From NCBI GenBank assembly GCA_958295745.1, contig OY282370.1:2392548-2456547 (forward strand): a stretch of 64,000 nt of DNA. The letters run 5' to 3'. A program made the translations under genes and the position numbers. The notes under the pieces were generated by a model. It was not told the DNA's origin. It did not search any database and worked only from the letters and a program-made list of their open reading frames with translations. Position 1 is the first letter of the stretch. The number at the start of each line of letters is the position of its first letter. Source of the stretch: an uncultured Acidimicrobiia bacterium (lineage in GTDB: Bacteria; Actinomycetota; Acidimicrobiia; Spongiisociales; Spongiisociaceae). This document shows, piece after piece, positions 7,448 to 15,908 of the stretch.

Positions 7448-9730
7448 ATGCAGGCGTACGGGCAAGGGCAGGGTCTGACGGGCAGCGCGGCGGCGGGCGG
7501 GCCGGGGAGGAGCCTGGCCTACCTGAACGGGATCGGGGTGGAGCGGGTGAAGCACCTGGGCGGGAAACGGGCCAAAGCGCTGCGGCAGAAGCGCATCCGT
7601 TCGGTCACCGATGTACTACTCCACGTCCCCAGGCGGTACATAGACCGGTCCCGGTGGATGACCCTGAGCGAGGTGGAGGAAGGCGCCGAGGCCACCGTTA
7701 TCGGACGGGTGAGGCGGGTTTCGGTGCGGCGCCCCCGCCGGAGGATGGTCATCGTGGAGGCGGTGGTCGCCGACCGCACCGGTTCCATCAAAGCCGTGTG
7801 GTTCAATCAGGAATACCAGGCCCGCCGCCTCGACCGCGGCGTCGAGGTGGCGCTGTCGGGGAAGATCGAACGTTACCGGCGGCGCCTCCAGATCATGTCT
7901 CCCGCCCTCGATGTGCTCGACGCCGGGAACGAGAACCTGGCGGTGGGCAGGGTGGTACCTGTCTACCCGGCGGTGGGGGAGGTCTCGCCCTCATACCTGC
8001 GGCTGGGCATCCACAACGCTCTGAAACGGTCGCGCCCCATATCCGATCCGCTGCCGGACGGCCTGCGCGAGCGGCACGAGCTGGTCGACCGGGACCGGGC
8101 CATCTCCTCCGTCCACTTCCCCGGCAGCATGGCCGAGGTGGGGCCCGCCCGCCGCCGGCTGGTGTTCGACGAGTTCTTCCGACTCGAGGTGGCCCTGGCC
8201 ATGACCAGACAGCGCAAGATGGCGGATTCGGCAGGCATCGCCCACCGCCTCGAACCCGAAGACGGGGGACCGGGGCTGGTCGATCACTTCGTCTCTTCCC
8301 TCCCCTTCGACCTGACCGGCGCCCAGCGGCGTGTGATCGACGAGATCCGCCTGGACATGGCCGCCCGCTATCCGATGCATCGCCTCCTCCAGGGGGAGGT
8401 GGGTTCCGGCAAGACGGTGGTGGCGGTGGCCGCCGCCCTGACCGGGGTGGAGGGGGGGTACCAGGCGGCTGTCATGGCCCCCACCGAGGTGCTGGCCGAG
8501 CAGCATTACGAGGGTATCGCCGGGTTGCTGGCCGCCGCCGGGATGGCGCCCCCGGTCGAGGGGGAGATGTCGCTGCTCGATACGGTGCATCATGACCGGG
8601 CCCGGCGGTCCCGGGAAGAAATCCGAGAAGAGGAACGCCCGCGGCTGCGGGCCGCCCTGCTGACCGGCGGGCGGGCCGATGTGAACTTCCGGCGGCGGGG
8701 CCGGACCCGCCGGGAGGAGGTGCTCGGTCTGATCGCCCAGGGGGGCGTCGACATCGTGGTCGGCACCCACGCCCTGATCCAGGAAGGGGTGCGCTTCTCC
8801 GGCCTGGGGGCGGCGGTGGTGGACGAGCAGCACCGCTTCGGGGTCCACCAGAGGGTCAAGTTGAAGGACAAGGCCCGGGGGGTGGATCCCGATCTGCTGA
8901 TCATGACCGCCACCCCCATACCGAGGACCCTCTCGATGACCCTCTACGGCGACCTGGACGTATCCGAGCTCGACGAGATGCCCCGAGGCCGCCTGCCCAT
9001 CGTGACTTGGGCGGCCGCCAAAGAAGGCCCCGGCCTCGACAGGGTTCACGAGGCCATACGCGGGGAGGCTGCGAAGGGGCGGCAGGCCTTCGTGGTCTGC
9101 CCGTTGGTGGAGAGTTCCGACCGGGTGAAGGAGGTCGCCTCGGCCGTCGCCGAGCACGAGCGGCTCGTCGGGGTCTTTCCCGACCTGCGCATAGGGCTGC
9201 TGCACGGTCAGATGAGGTCCTCTCGGAAGGAAGGGGTGATGGACGCCTTCCGGGCGGGTGACCTGGACGTGCTGGTGGCCACCACCGTCATCGAGGTGGG
9301 AATCGACGTGCCCAACGCCACCATCATGGTCATCCGGGACGCCGACCGCTTCGGGCTCAGCCAGCTGCATCAGCTGAGGGGCCGGGTGGGAAGGGGCGGG
9401 GATCCCGCCCAATGCGTGCTGCTGGCCGACCCCGTCACGGAGGAGGGGGCGGAGAGGATATCCGCCATGGTCGAAATCTCCGACGGCTTCCGTCTGGCCG
9501 AGGAGGACCTGCGCATCCGGGGCCATGGGACGGTGTTCGGCGCCCGCCAGTCGGGGTTCTCGGACCTGCGCATCGCCGACATCCTCCGGCACCGCCGGGA
9601 GCTGGCCGCCGCCCGTAGGGAGGCTTTCGACCTGGTGGAGCGCGACCCTGACCTTTCACTTCACCCTGAAGTTAAAGAAGAGGTCAGGGCTTTGTTGGGG
9701 GCCGAGGTGGAATGGCTTTTCAAGTCGTGA
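7448..9730 (+). CDS. recG: ATP-dependent DNA helicase RecG
   Basis: A 760-residue superfamily-2 helicase that remodels stalled replication forks and Holliday junctions. In order: an N-terminal wedge/OB domain (~90-200), Walker A in QGEVGSGKT, motif II with the RecG-specific DEQHRFGV, TATPIPRTL (motif III), and the second helicase lobe with TTVIEVGIDVPNA and QLRGRVGRG, then the C-terminal FSDLRIAD region. A charged insertion of roughly 50-60 residues (HHDRARRSREEIREEE...) lies between motifs Ia and II. Start ATG at 7448. The gene opens the conserved actinobacterial block recG-rsmD-coaD. Confidence 0.97.
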   Translation: MQAYGQGQGLTGSAAAGGPGRSLAYLNGIGVERVKHLGGKRAKALRQKRIRSVTDVLLHVPRRYIDRSRWMTLSEVEEGAEATVIGRVRRVSVRRPRRRMVIVEAVVADRTGSIKAVWFNQEYQARRLDRGVEVALSGKIERYRRRLQIMSPALDVLDAGNENLAVGRVVPVYPAVGEVSPSYLRLGIHNALKRSRPISDPLPDGLRERHELVDRDRAISSVHFPGSMAEVGPARRRLVFDEFFRLEVALAMTRQRKMADSAGIAHRLEPEDGGPGLVDHFVSSLPFDLTGAQRRVIDEIRLDMAARYPMHRLLQGEVGSGKTVVAVAAALTGVEGGYQAAVMAPTEVLAEQHYEGIAGLLAAAGMAPPVEGEMSLLDTVHHDRARRSREEIREEERPRLRAALLTGGRADVNFRRRGRTRREEVLGLIAQGGVDIVVGTHALIQEGVRFSGLGAAVVDEQHRFGVHQRVKLKDKARGVDPDLLIMTATPIPRTLSMTLYGDLDVSELDEMPRGRLPIVTWAAAKEGPGLDRVHEAIRGEAAKGRQAFVVCPLVESSDRVKEVASAVAEHERLVGVFPDLRIGLLHGQMRSSRKEGVMDAFRAGDLDVLVATTVIEVGIDVPNATIMVIRDADRFGLSQLHQLRGRVGRGGDPAQCVLLADPVTEEGAERISAMVEISDGFRLAEEDLRIRGHGTVFGARQSGFSDLRIADILRHRRELAAARREAFDLVERDPDLSLHPEVKEEVRALLGAEVEWLFKS

Positions 9731-9834
9731 GCGTCGGGCCGTGAGCCGGCGAACGCCGCGCCGCGTTGCGCGGTTCCGGTTAGGCCGGGAGGGGCGGCCG
9801 TGAAGCCGGCGGTCGGGGCGGTGGGGGCCGTTTC

Positions 9835-10410
9835 ATGAGGGTTATTTCCGGCGCCGCCAAGGGAAGGCGCCTCGCAGCGCCGCCCGGCTTGGCCACCAGA
9901 CCGATGACCGACCGGGCCAGGGAAGGCATCTTCTCGGCCCTCGCCCGCCTCTTGCCCGGGGCCGAGGTGCTCGACCTGTACGCCGGGACCGGATCGCTCG
10001 GCCTGGAATCCCTCAGCCGGGGCGCCTCCGCGGCCGTCTTCGTGGAGAGGGACCCGCAGGCCCTCGAAGCCCTGCGCCGCAACGTGGAGGCGGTGGGCCT
10101 GGGCGGGAGGGTGGCGGCGGGCGATGTGGGCCGGTTCCTGGCCGGGCAGACCGGGCGGGGCCTCCGGGAGGTGTACGACCTGGCCTTCGTCGACCCCCCC
10201 TACGAACACTCCGACGAGTCGGTGGAGGCAACGCTGCGGGCCATGGCACCTTTGCTCCGGATCGGCGGATCGGCGGTGGTCCACAGGCGCTCGGGGGGAG
10301 GCCGGCCGGAGATGCCGGGTTTCGCGCCCGAAGCAGGGTACGCTTACGGGACGGCCCGGATCTGGCGTTATGAGCGGGTGGCGGCGGTGCCCTGCGAAGG
10401 GAATCCGTAA
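9835..10410 (+). CDS. rsmD: 16S rRNA (guanine(966)-N2)-methyltransferase RsmD
   Basis: A 191-residue class I SAM-dependent methyltransferase. VISGAAKGRRL and RPMTDRAREGIFSAL at the N-terminus, the SAM-binding LDLYAGTGSLGLE, and the amino-methyltransferase motif FVDPPYE are all diagnostic of RsmD, which methylates guanine 966 of 16S rRNA. Its position between recG and coaD is the standard one in actinobacteria. Normal length. Confidence 0.95.
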   Translation: MRVISGAAKGRRLAAPPGLATRPMTDRAREGIFSALARLLPGAEVLDLYAGTGSLGLESLSRGASAAVFVERDPQALEALRRNVEAVGLGGRVAAGDVGRFLAGQTGRGLREVYDLAFVDPPYEHSDESVEATLRAMAPLLRIGGSAVVHRRSGGGRPEMPGFAPEAGYAYGTARIWRYERVAAVPCEGNP

Positions 10411-10440
10411 CACCGCGAAGGCAAGGAGCGAGGAGAGAGG

Positions 10441-10917
10441 TTGGCGGCGGCGGTCTGCCCCGGAAGTTTCGATCCGCCCACCAACGGACACATGGACGTG
10501 ATCAGGCGGAGCTTCTCCCTGTTCGATCGGGTGGTGGTGGCGGTCATCCGCAACCTCTCCAAGACGCCCATGTTCACATCGGAGGAGCGGGTCGGCATGC
10601 TCAGGTCTCTTTTCGAAGGTGACCCCGGAATAGAGGTGGTCTCGTTCGACGGCCTGCTGGTCGACTTCGCCCGGTCGCGCAACGCCGATGTGATAGTAAA
10701 AGGCCTGCGGGCCGTGTCGGATTTCGACTACGAGCTGCAGATGGCCCAGATGAACCACAACCTCTCGGGGATCGATACCGTGTTCATCCCCACCAGCCCC
10801 GAGTACGCCTATCTTTCCTCTTCCCTGGTGAAGGAGGTGGGGAGGCTGGGGGGCACGGTGGAAGGCCTGGTTCCCCAAGAGGTTGCCCGAAGGATGAAAG
10901 AGCGGTGGTCCCAATGA
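10441..10917 (+). CDS. coaD: phosphopantetheine adenylyltransferase
   Basis: A 158-residue nucleotidyltransferase catalysing the fourth step of coenzyme A synthesis (4'-phosphopantetheine + ATP to dephospho-CoA). CPGSFDPPTNGHMDVI carries the TxGH motif (TNGH), and PEYAYLSSSLVKEV is the conserved C-terminal motif. Start is TTG at 10441, right after a GAGGAGAGAGG purine run. The stop overlaps the next start (ATGA at 10914-10917), indicating coupled translation. Confidence 0.95.
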   Translation: MAAAVCPGSFDPPTNGHMDVIRRSFSLFDRVVVAVIRNLSKTPMFTSEERVGMLRSLFEGDPGIEVVSFDGLLVDFARSRNADVIVKGLRAVSDFDYELQMAQMNHNLSGIDTVFIPTSPEYAYLSSSLVKEVGRLGGTVEGLVPQEVARRMKERWSQ

Positions 10918-11438
10918 ACGGTGAACCGGTACCGGAACAGGTCGTCGCGGAGGGTCCGCCCCCCGGCGTCCGCAATATCGGAGATATGCAGGACCTGGTG
11001 ACCGAGATGATGCTCGCCGTCTCCGAAGCCAAGTCCATACCGGCCTCCGGCAAGGTCATCGTCGACCGGGACCAGATGCTGCATACCCTCGACATGCTGT
11101 ATGAGCGCCTGCCGGAGGAGATGCGGGCCGCTCGGTGGATGGTGCGGGAACGGGACACCTTCGTGGCCAGGACCAACGAACAGGTCCGCGAAATGGTGTC
11201 CAGGGCCCGCCAGAAGGCCGAAGAGATGGTCTCGGAGACCAACATCATCGCCGAGGCGACCGAGGAGGCCAACATCCTGGTGCGCCGGGCGGAGGACCTC
11301 GGCCGCCAGATCCGCCTGGAGGCCGAGGACTACGCGGAGGACCGCCTGGGGCGGCTGGAGAACCTGCTGGTGCGGGTATTGGAACAGGTCCGGGACATGC
11401 GCAGCGAGCTCCACCAGACCCGGGTTCCGAGCCGCTAG
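10914..11438 (+). CDS. DivIVA/SepIVA-like coiled-coil protein
   Basis: A 174-residue, mostly helical, charged protein. The middle (about 60-165: ERDTFVARTNEQVREMVSRA, EEMVSETNIIAEATEEANIL) reads as a long coiled coil related to DivIVA-domain proteins. In mycobacteria the gene between coaD and the DUF177 gene encodes SepIVA, a septum-associated DivIVA-like protein, and the neighbourhood here is identical. The role in cell division or elongation is therefore inferred from synteny plus coiled-coil character. Start ATG overlaps the coaD stop. Confidence 0.75.
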   Translation: MNGEPVPEQVVAEGPPPGVRNIGDMQDLVTEMMLAVSEAKSIPASGKVIVDRDQMLHTLDMLYERLPEEMRAARWMVRERDTFVARTNEQVREMVSRARQKAEEMVSETNIIAEATEEANILVRRAEDLGRQIRLEAEDYAEDRLGRLENLLVRVLEQVRDMRSELHQTRVPSR

Positions 11439-11481
11439 CCCGGCCCGACGCGGCGCCCGACCCGTCGATACCTCTACCGCC

Positions 11482-12030
11482 ATGCCGAGCGGCCGGGTTC
11501 ACCCCTTTCGCATTCGCGTCTCCGATCTGGTGGGGCGCTCGAGGTCGCAGCGCGCCGGGTCGCAGCGCGCCGTCCACCTGTCGGGTCTGCTGGAGATACG
11601 GCTCGACCAGGTGGAGGAATGCGGTCCGGCCTCCGCCGACCTGCGGATCGAGGGGATAGCCGGCGGGGTGCTGGTGCGGGGCGGTGTGAAGGCATCCATG
11701 CGGCTTCGGTGCAACCGGTGCCTGTCCGAGGTCCTGTTCGAGGCCGCCGCCCCCGTCCTCCAGGCTTACGGGAAAGAACTCAAAGAACAGGCGGAAGGGG
11801 ACGTGCTCCCCGTCTCCCCGGACGGCGAGATCGACTTGGCGGGAGTCCTCCGCGACGAGCTGTGCCTGTCTGTTCCGCTGGCGCCGCTGTGTTCCGAGGT
11901 TTGTAGGGGGCTTTGCCCGACCTGTGGAAGCGATCTGAACGTGGATGCCTGCGGGGGGCATTCCGAGGCGGACAGCTCTCCCTTCGCGGCGCTGGAGGGC
12001 TGGCTGGAATCCCCGAAGACCGGGGGATGA
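11482..12030 (+). CDS. yceD: YceD/DUF177 family protein
   Basis: A 182-residue protein of the DUF177 family, which commonly precedes rpmF. It has the LRCNRCL motif in the middle and a second Cys cluster near the end (LCSEVCRGLCPTCGSDLN), which together may bind a metal. The E. coli family member has been linked to 23S rRNA accumulation. Start ATG at 11482. Position immediately before rpmF and plsX supports the call. Confidence 0.88.
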   Translation: MPSGRVHPFRIRVSDLVGRSRSQRAGSQRAVHLSGLLEIRLDQVEECGPASADLRIEGIAGGVLVRGGVKASMRLRCNRCLSEVLFEAAAPVLQAYGKELKEQAEGDVLPVSPDGEIDLAGVLRDELCLSVPLAPLCSEVCRGLCPTCGSDLNVDACGGHSEADSSPFAALEGWLESPKTGG

Positions 12031-12232
12031 GGCCGAAGCGCCGGTGATCGAAGCCCGGGTCCGGGGCCGCGGTGTACGGGGGGCGGGGATGCGAGAAGCG
12101 GCGGGTCGTCCGTTCGGGCCCGGCGCCCCTGGCCTCGTAATCGGCGCCTCTGCCCACCCCAACCGAAACTCATGAACAACAAGGGTTAAGATCATCTCGG
12201 CATCGAGACCGTTCATATCCAAGGGGAATACC

Positions 12233-12412
12233 ATGGCAGTGCCGAAGAGAAAGATGTCGCGCTCCCGCACCCGGCGGCGCAAGGCGGAGGCGATGAAGAT
12301 GCGCCCCGTGCGCACCGTCGCATGCCCGAGATGCGGCCAACCGAAGTTGCCGCACCGCGCCTGTATGGGCGCGGAGGGGTGCCGCACCTACCGAGGCCGG
12401 TCGGTGGGATAA
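12233..12412 (+). CDS. rpmF: 50S ribosomal protein L32
   Basis: A 59-residue basic protein starting MAVPKRKMSRSRTRRRKAEA, a clear L32 N-terminus. Two Cys pairs (CPRC at 31-34, then Cys44 and Cys50) form the zinc ribbon of the C+ version. A ribosome site AAGGGGA precedes the ATG. The gene lies between yceD and plsX as in most bacteria. Confidence 0.97.
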   Translation: MAVPKRKMSRSRTRRRKAEAMKMRPVRTVACPRCGQPKLPHRACMGAEGCRTYRGRSVG

Positions 12413-12470
12413 CCGAGAACCGGCGCGGCCTTGAGATCCGAAAGATAGGACCGCCCACACGGAGAAGGCC

Positions 12471-13442
12471 ATGGCACGGGTAGCGCTGGACGTGATGGGA
12501 AGCGACCGGGGGCCGGCCGAGGTAGTGGCCGGCGCCGTCATGGCCGCCGAGTCAGGCCGGGACCTGGTTCTGGTGGGCCGCCGCGAGGCGGTGGAGCCCG
12601 AGCTGATCAGGGCCGGCGCCGATCTGGATGTGGTGCATGCCTCCGAGGTGGTGGAGATGCATGACGATCCCGCCAGGGCGGTGCGGGACAAACCCGGTTC
12701 CTCCGTGCTGACCGCCGCCCGGCTGGTGGCCGCCGGAGAGGCCGACGCCTTGGTGTCGGCCGGGTCCACCGGAGCGGCGATGGCGGCGGCCTCCATAGTG
12801 ATCGGGCGGATAGATGGGGTGCTGCGCCCGGCTATCGCCACCCCCATCCCCGGCCCCCGCAGCCCGGCCCTGTTGCTGGACGCCGGGGCCAACCTGGACG
12901 TGCGGCCCGTCCATCTGGTCCAGTTCGCGGTGATGGGCTCGCTGGCGGCCGAGATCCTCTACCGCATCGACCGCCCCCGGGTGGGGCTGCTCAACATCGG
13001 TTCGGAACCCTCCAAAGGACGGGACCTGGAGAGGTCCGCCTACCGGCTGCTGGAAGAGGCGCCCGTCAATTTCGCCGGCAACCTCGAAGGCGGAGACATC
13101 ACCCGTGACGCGGCGGACGTGTTCGTGACCGACGGCTTCACCGGCAACATAGCCCTCAAGACCATCGAGGGGATGGCCGGGTTCATGGTCCGGCTCATGG
13201 ACAGGGCTTTCGCCCGCCTGCCTGAAAGCGCGGTGCGCCGCATCGCCGCCCCGATGGCCGAGATGCACGCGTTCAGCAACCCCGAACGGTTCGGAGGCGC
13301 CCATCTGCTGGGGACCTCGGCCGGGGTCGTCATCTGCCACGGCTCCTCGTCGCGGTTCGCCATCTTCAACGCGGTCGGGCTGGCCGCCGAAGGCGTCGAC
13401 GGCGGACTGGTGGAGCGGTTGGAGCAGGGGTTGGCCCGTTGA
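12471..13442 (+). CDS. plsX: phosphate acyltransferase PlsX
   Basis: A 323-residue enzyme converting acyl-ACP to acyl-phosphate for phospholipid synthesis. The N-terminus VALDVMGSDRGPAEVV matches the PlsX DxMGxDxxP motif, and VSAGSTGAAMAA, DAGANLD and VTDGFTGNIALKT are further family signatures. Normal length. Its stop overlaps the rnc start (TGATG). Confidence 0.96.
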   Translation: MARVALDVMGSDRGPAEVVAGAVMAAESGRDLVLVGRREAVEPELIRAGADLDVVHASEVVEMHDDPARAVRDKPGSSVLTAARLVAAGEADALVSAGSTGAAMAAASIVIGRIDGVLRPAIATPIPGPRSPALLLDAGANLDVRPVHLVQFAVMGSLAAEILYRIDRPRVGLLNIGSEPSKGRDLERSAYRLLEEAPVNFAGNLEGGDITRDAADVFVTDGFTGNIALKTIEGMAGFMVRLMDRAFARLPESAVRRIAAPMAEMHAFSNPERFGGAHLLGTSAGVVICHGSSSRFAIFNAVGLAAEGVDGGLVERLEQGLAR

Positions 13443-14179
13443 TGACCGCCCCCTCCGCACCCGGCTGCACTTCGGCGGATCCTCCGAATAGCGGCCTTTC
13501 CCGGTTGGAGTCGGCTCTCGGTTACACCTTCGAAGACCCCGAGCTCCTGGGTCTGGCCCTGCGGCACCGGTCGTATGTGGTCGAGACCGGGCGGGGGCCG
13601 TCCAACGAGCGTCTGGAGTTCTTGGGGGATGCCGTGCTGGGGCAGGTGGTAACCGAATTCATCTTCGTCAATTACCCGGACCTGGCGGAAGGGAAAATGA
13701 CCAAGCTGCGCTCATCGTCCGTCAATCGGGGCACCCTGCGCGGGGTGGCCGAGGAGGTGGGCCTCGGCGGGCATCTGATGCTGGGAAAGGACGAGGAGTC
13801 GTCCGGAGGCAGGAGAAAAGCTTCCATCCTGGCCGACGCCATGGAGGCGGTGCTGGCGGCGGTCTACCTGGACGGCGGTGCGGATGCGGTCCGCCGGTTG
13901 ATACTGGAACGGTGGGGGGAACGCATCCGGCGCCGGGCCGGGGCGCCGGGCTGGAGCGACTACAAGAGCCGTCTGCAGGAGCACCTGGCGCAGAAGGGCA
14001 GCAGGCCTTCGTACAGCATCACCGAGGCCGGCCCCGATCACGAGAAGCGGTTCACCGCGGTGGTGTCGGTGGAGGGGGCGGAGCGGGGGAGCGGGACGGG
14101 CCGTTCCAAGCGGGAAGCCGAGCAGTCGGCGGCCCGCCAGGCCTTGGACGAGCTGGCCTCCGCGGGGGATCGCGGGTAG
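13442..14179 (+). CDS. rnc: ribonuclease III
   Basis: A 245-residue double-strand-specific RNase. NERLEFLGDAVLG is the catalytic signature, with the second acidic cluster in DAMEAVLAAVYLDGG; a dsRNA-binding domain follows from about residue 170 (DYKSRLQEHLAQKG, then the basic GRSKREAEQSAARQAL helix). It processes rRNA precursors and structured mRNAs. Start ATG at 13442, overlapping the plsX stop; mutM begins right after the stop. Confidence 0.96.
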   Translation: MTAPSAPGCTSADPPNSGLSRLESALGYTFEDPELLGLALRHRSYVVETGRGPSNERLEFLGDAVLGQVVTEFIFVNYPDLAEGKMTKLRSSSVNRGTLRGVAEEVGLGGHLMLGKDEESSGGRRKASILADAMEAVLAAVYLDGGADAVRRLILERWGERIRRRAGAPGWSDYKSRLQEHLAQKGSRPSYSITEAGPDHEKRFTAVVSVEGAERGSGTGRSKREAEQSAARQALDELASAGDRG

Positions 14180-15022
14180 TTGCCCGAACTTCCGGAGGTC
14201 GAAACCACCCGCTTGGGGTTGTTGCCTGTGCTTTTGGGCCGGGTGGTCGTTTCGGCAGAGGTCCACCATGCCAGGATGCTGCGCCGCCAGCCCGATCCGA
14301 AGGACTTCAGGCGCCGCCTCGAAGGGGGGGCGGTGCGGTCGCTGGGGCGGCGGGGCAAGTTCCTCCTGTTCGAGGTGGGGGGCGAGGCCGGGGAATGCTT
14401 CACCTGGACAACCCATCTGGGCATGTCGGGGCGGATGTCGATCGCCCGGCCCGGGGAACCCGGAGGGCGCCACACCCGGATGGTGATCAGGACGGACGCC
14501 GGCGGGGAGGTGCGGATGGTGGACCCCCGAACCTTCGGTTTCACGGCGGTGTTCACCCCCCGGGAGCTGGCTTCCTCCACCCTGGCCGGGCTGGGTCCGG
14601 ACGCCTTGACGGCCCTGCCGCCGGCCGAGGAGATGGCCGAGAAGGCCGCCGGACGCCGGGTGGCGGTCAAGACGCTGCTGCTGGATCAGCGTTTCCTGGC
14701 CGGGTTGGGGAACATCTACGCCGACGAGGTGTTGTTCGCGGCCGGGGTGGCGGGCGGGCGCCCGGCCTGTTCGCTGACCTTCGCCGAGATGGAAGCAGTG
14801 CGGGAATCGGTCGGCCCGGTCCTGGCGGCGGGCCTGGAACACGGCGGCACCTCGCTCGACGACCTCGCCTATCTGCTTCCCGACGGGCGGGCCGGCCGCC
14901 ATCTCGAATATCTGTCCGTGTACGGGAGGGAAGGCGAACCGTGCCGCCGCTGCCGCACCCCTATCCGGCGGGACGTGATAGGAGGGCGCTCCTCCTACCG
15001 GTGCCCGAGCTGCCAGGCCTGA
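14180..15022 (+). CDS. mutM: formamidopyrimidine-DNA glycosylase (Fpg/MutM)
   Basis: A 280-residue base-excision repair glycosylase/AP lyase. Start is TTG at 14180, directly after the rnc stop; this gives the required N-terminus M-PELPEVE, in which the processed Pro1 and the following Glu are catalytic. GLGNIYADEVLF is the helix-two-turn-helix DNA-binding motif, and the C-terminus has the four-Cys zinc finger (PCRRC...YRCPSC). It removes oxidised purines such as 8-oxoguanine. Confidence 0.95.
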   Translation: MPELPEVETTRLGLLPVLLGRVVVSAEVHHARMLRRQPDPKDFRRRLEGGAVRSLGRRGKFLLFEVGGEAGECFTWTTHLGMSGRMSIARPGEPGGRHTRMVIRTDAGGEVRMVDPRTFGFTAVFTPRELASSTLAGLGPDALTALPPAEEMAEKAAGRRVAVKTLLLDQRFLAGLGNIYADEVLFAAGVAGGRPACSLTFAEMEAVRESVGPVLAAGLEHGGTSLDDLAYLLPDGRAGRHLEYLSVYGREGEPCRRCRTPIRRDVIGGRSSYRCPSCQA

Positions 15023-15116
15023 CCTTCCGATTGCCGGTTCATCCACCGCCGGGCCGGGTTCCATATCACGGACCGCAATCGGTCGGCCGAGTATTCGGAT
15101 ACCTCCGCGTAACAGG

Positions 15117-15144
15117 GAAGCCGCCCCGTTAGGCGGATAGCTTC
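15117..15144 (+). terminator. stem-loop downstream of mutM
   Basis: GAAG-CCGCC-CCGTTA-GGCGG-ATAG-CTTC can form a two-part hairpin about 95 bases after the mutM stop. There is no run of T after it, so it could be a Rho-dependent pause or just a stable hairpin. Weak terminator candidate. Confidence 0.35.
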
Positions 15145-15276
15145 TGCCGGTACGTATTGGCTCCCTGGCCGCCGCCCTGAACAACCGGTTTTGGAAACGC
15201 GGGTTCGGCCAGAGGCCGCGCATCGGTGTGCAGGGACGCGCCTCCTGCGAGCCGAGCACCGGTAGTCGAGTCCAGG

Positions 15277-15460
15277 GTCGCGGTGTGTGCGGGGGTGAGA
15301 GACATGCCCGGCGCGTCGGTGGCCGCCCAACCGGTGTCGGGCTTGACGTCGCGGTGTGTACCGGGGAGGGGGACATGTCCGGAGCGTTGGTGGCCGCCCA
15401 ACCGGTGTCGGGCTTGACGTCGCGGTGTGTAGGGGGTGAGTAAGGGACATGCGGGAGGGG
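15277..15460. repeat. 71-base tandem repeat (about 2.6 copies)
   Basis: Copies start at 15277, 15348 and 15419 (the last one partial), each beginning GTCGCGGTGTGT. The second half of each full unit contains GGTGGCCGCCCAACCGGTGT and then CGGGCTTGAC, identical between copies. Every unit carries a GACATG element near its start that tends to be palindromic (perfect GGACATGTCC at 15371-15380), and a fourth such element follows at about 15472. The repeats fill the gap between mutM and smc and encode nothing recognisable. Confidence 0.85.
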
Positions 15461-15486
15461 GGTCGTCGGGGGGACATGCCCCTATG

Positions 15487-15587
15487 CCGTTTTTCGCGTT
15501 CTTCGCCGAAAACCGCCGGCTTCGCCGGGCCCTACCCCCGCCGCCTCCGAACCTCCGTCTTCGGGCTGCGGGGGGCGCGTTGGCCCG
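15487..15587. repeat. dispersed ~100-base repeat, copy A
   Basis: This sequence matches 60451-60548, 45 kb away, over its whole length with scattered differences. Shared blocks include TTTTCGCGTTCT, AACCGCCGGCTTCGCCGGGC and GGCTGCGGGGGGCGCGT. The conserved CCGGC-TTC-GCCGG can form a hairpin. Both copies lie in non-coding gaps. It may be a small mobile repeat (REP/MITE-like), a structured RNA or a shared regulatory element. Confidence 0.75.
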
Positions 15588-15908
15588 TCCGTGCCCGATT
15601 CGTTCAGCAACAGCTACTTCGACCGCCTGTCCCTTCGGGTGTCCGTTGCCTTTCGAGAGGCCGGACGGTGCGCCGAACGGGGGGCGTTCCTATGATCGCA
15701 ACGGCCCGCGGAAGCGCTGCGATGTCTGTCCCCTCCAGTATCTCATGGGGGTGTGACGTACTCGTCCCATTATTCATATCGCAGAATCGCGCCGGGGTCA
15801 AGACCCTCGTGCGGCGATTCCGCCGATTTTCTTCGGGCGGTTCCGGTTGAGAGCCGGATGTGTCTTCTTCATATCGTCCGGGCGGTGTTGCTTGCGGAAA
15901 GGGGGCAG
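15588..15908. other. intergenic region before smc
   Basis: No gene is supported here. The smc reading frame stays open back to 15753, but the translated extension has no family character. The stretch before 15909 contains the AAAGGGGG that serves as the likely smc ribosome site. I could not identify a clear promoter. Confidence 0.5.

Noticed and set aside
15277..15460. CRISPR array
   Set aside because: Only 2.6 copies, units contiguous without unique spacers, no cas genes nearby.
15753..15908. N-terminal extension of SMC from the upstream open frame
   Set aside because: SMC proteins begin near MYLKSLKL; the extension is Ser/Arg-rich with no similarity and the ribosome site is at 15900-15906.
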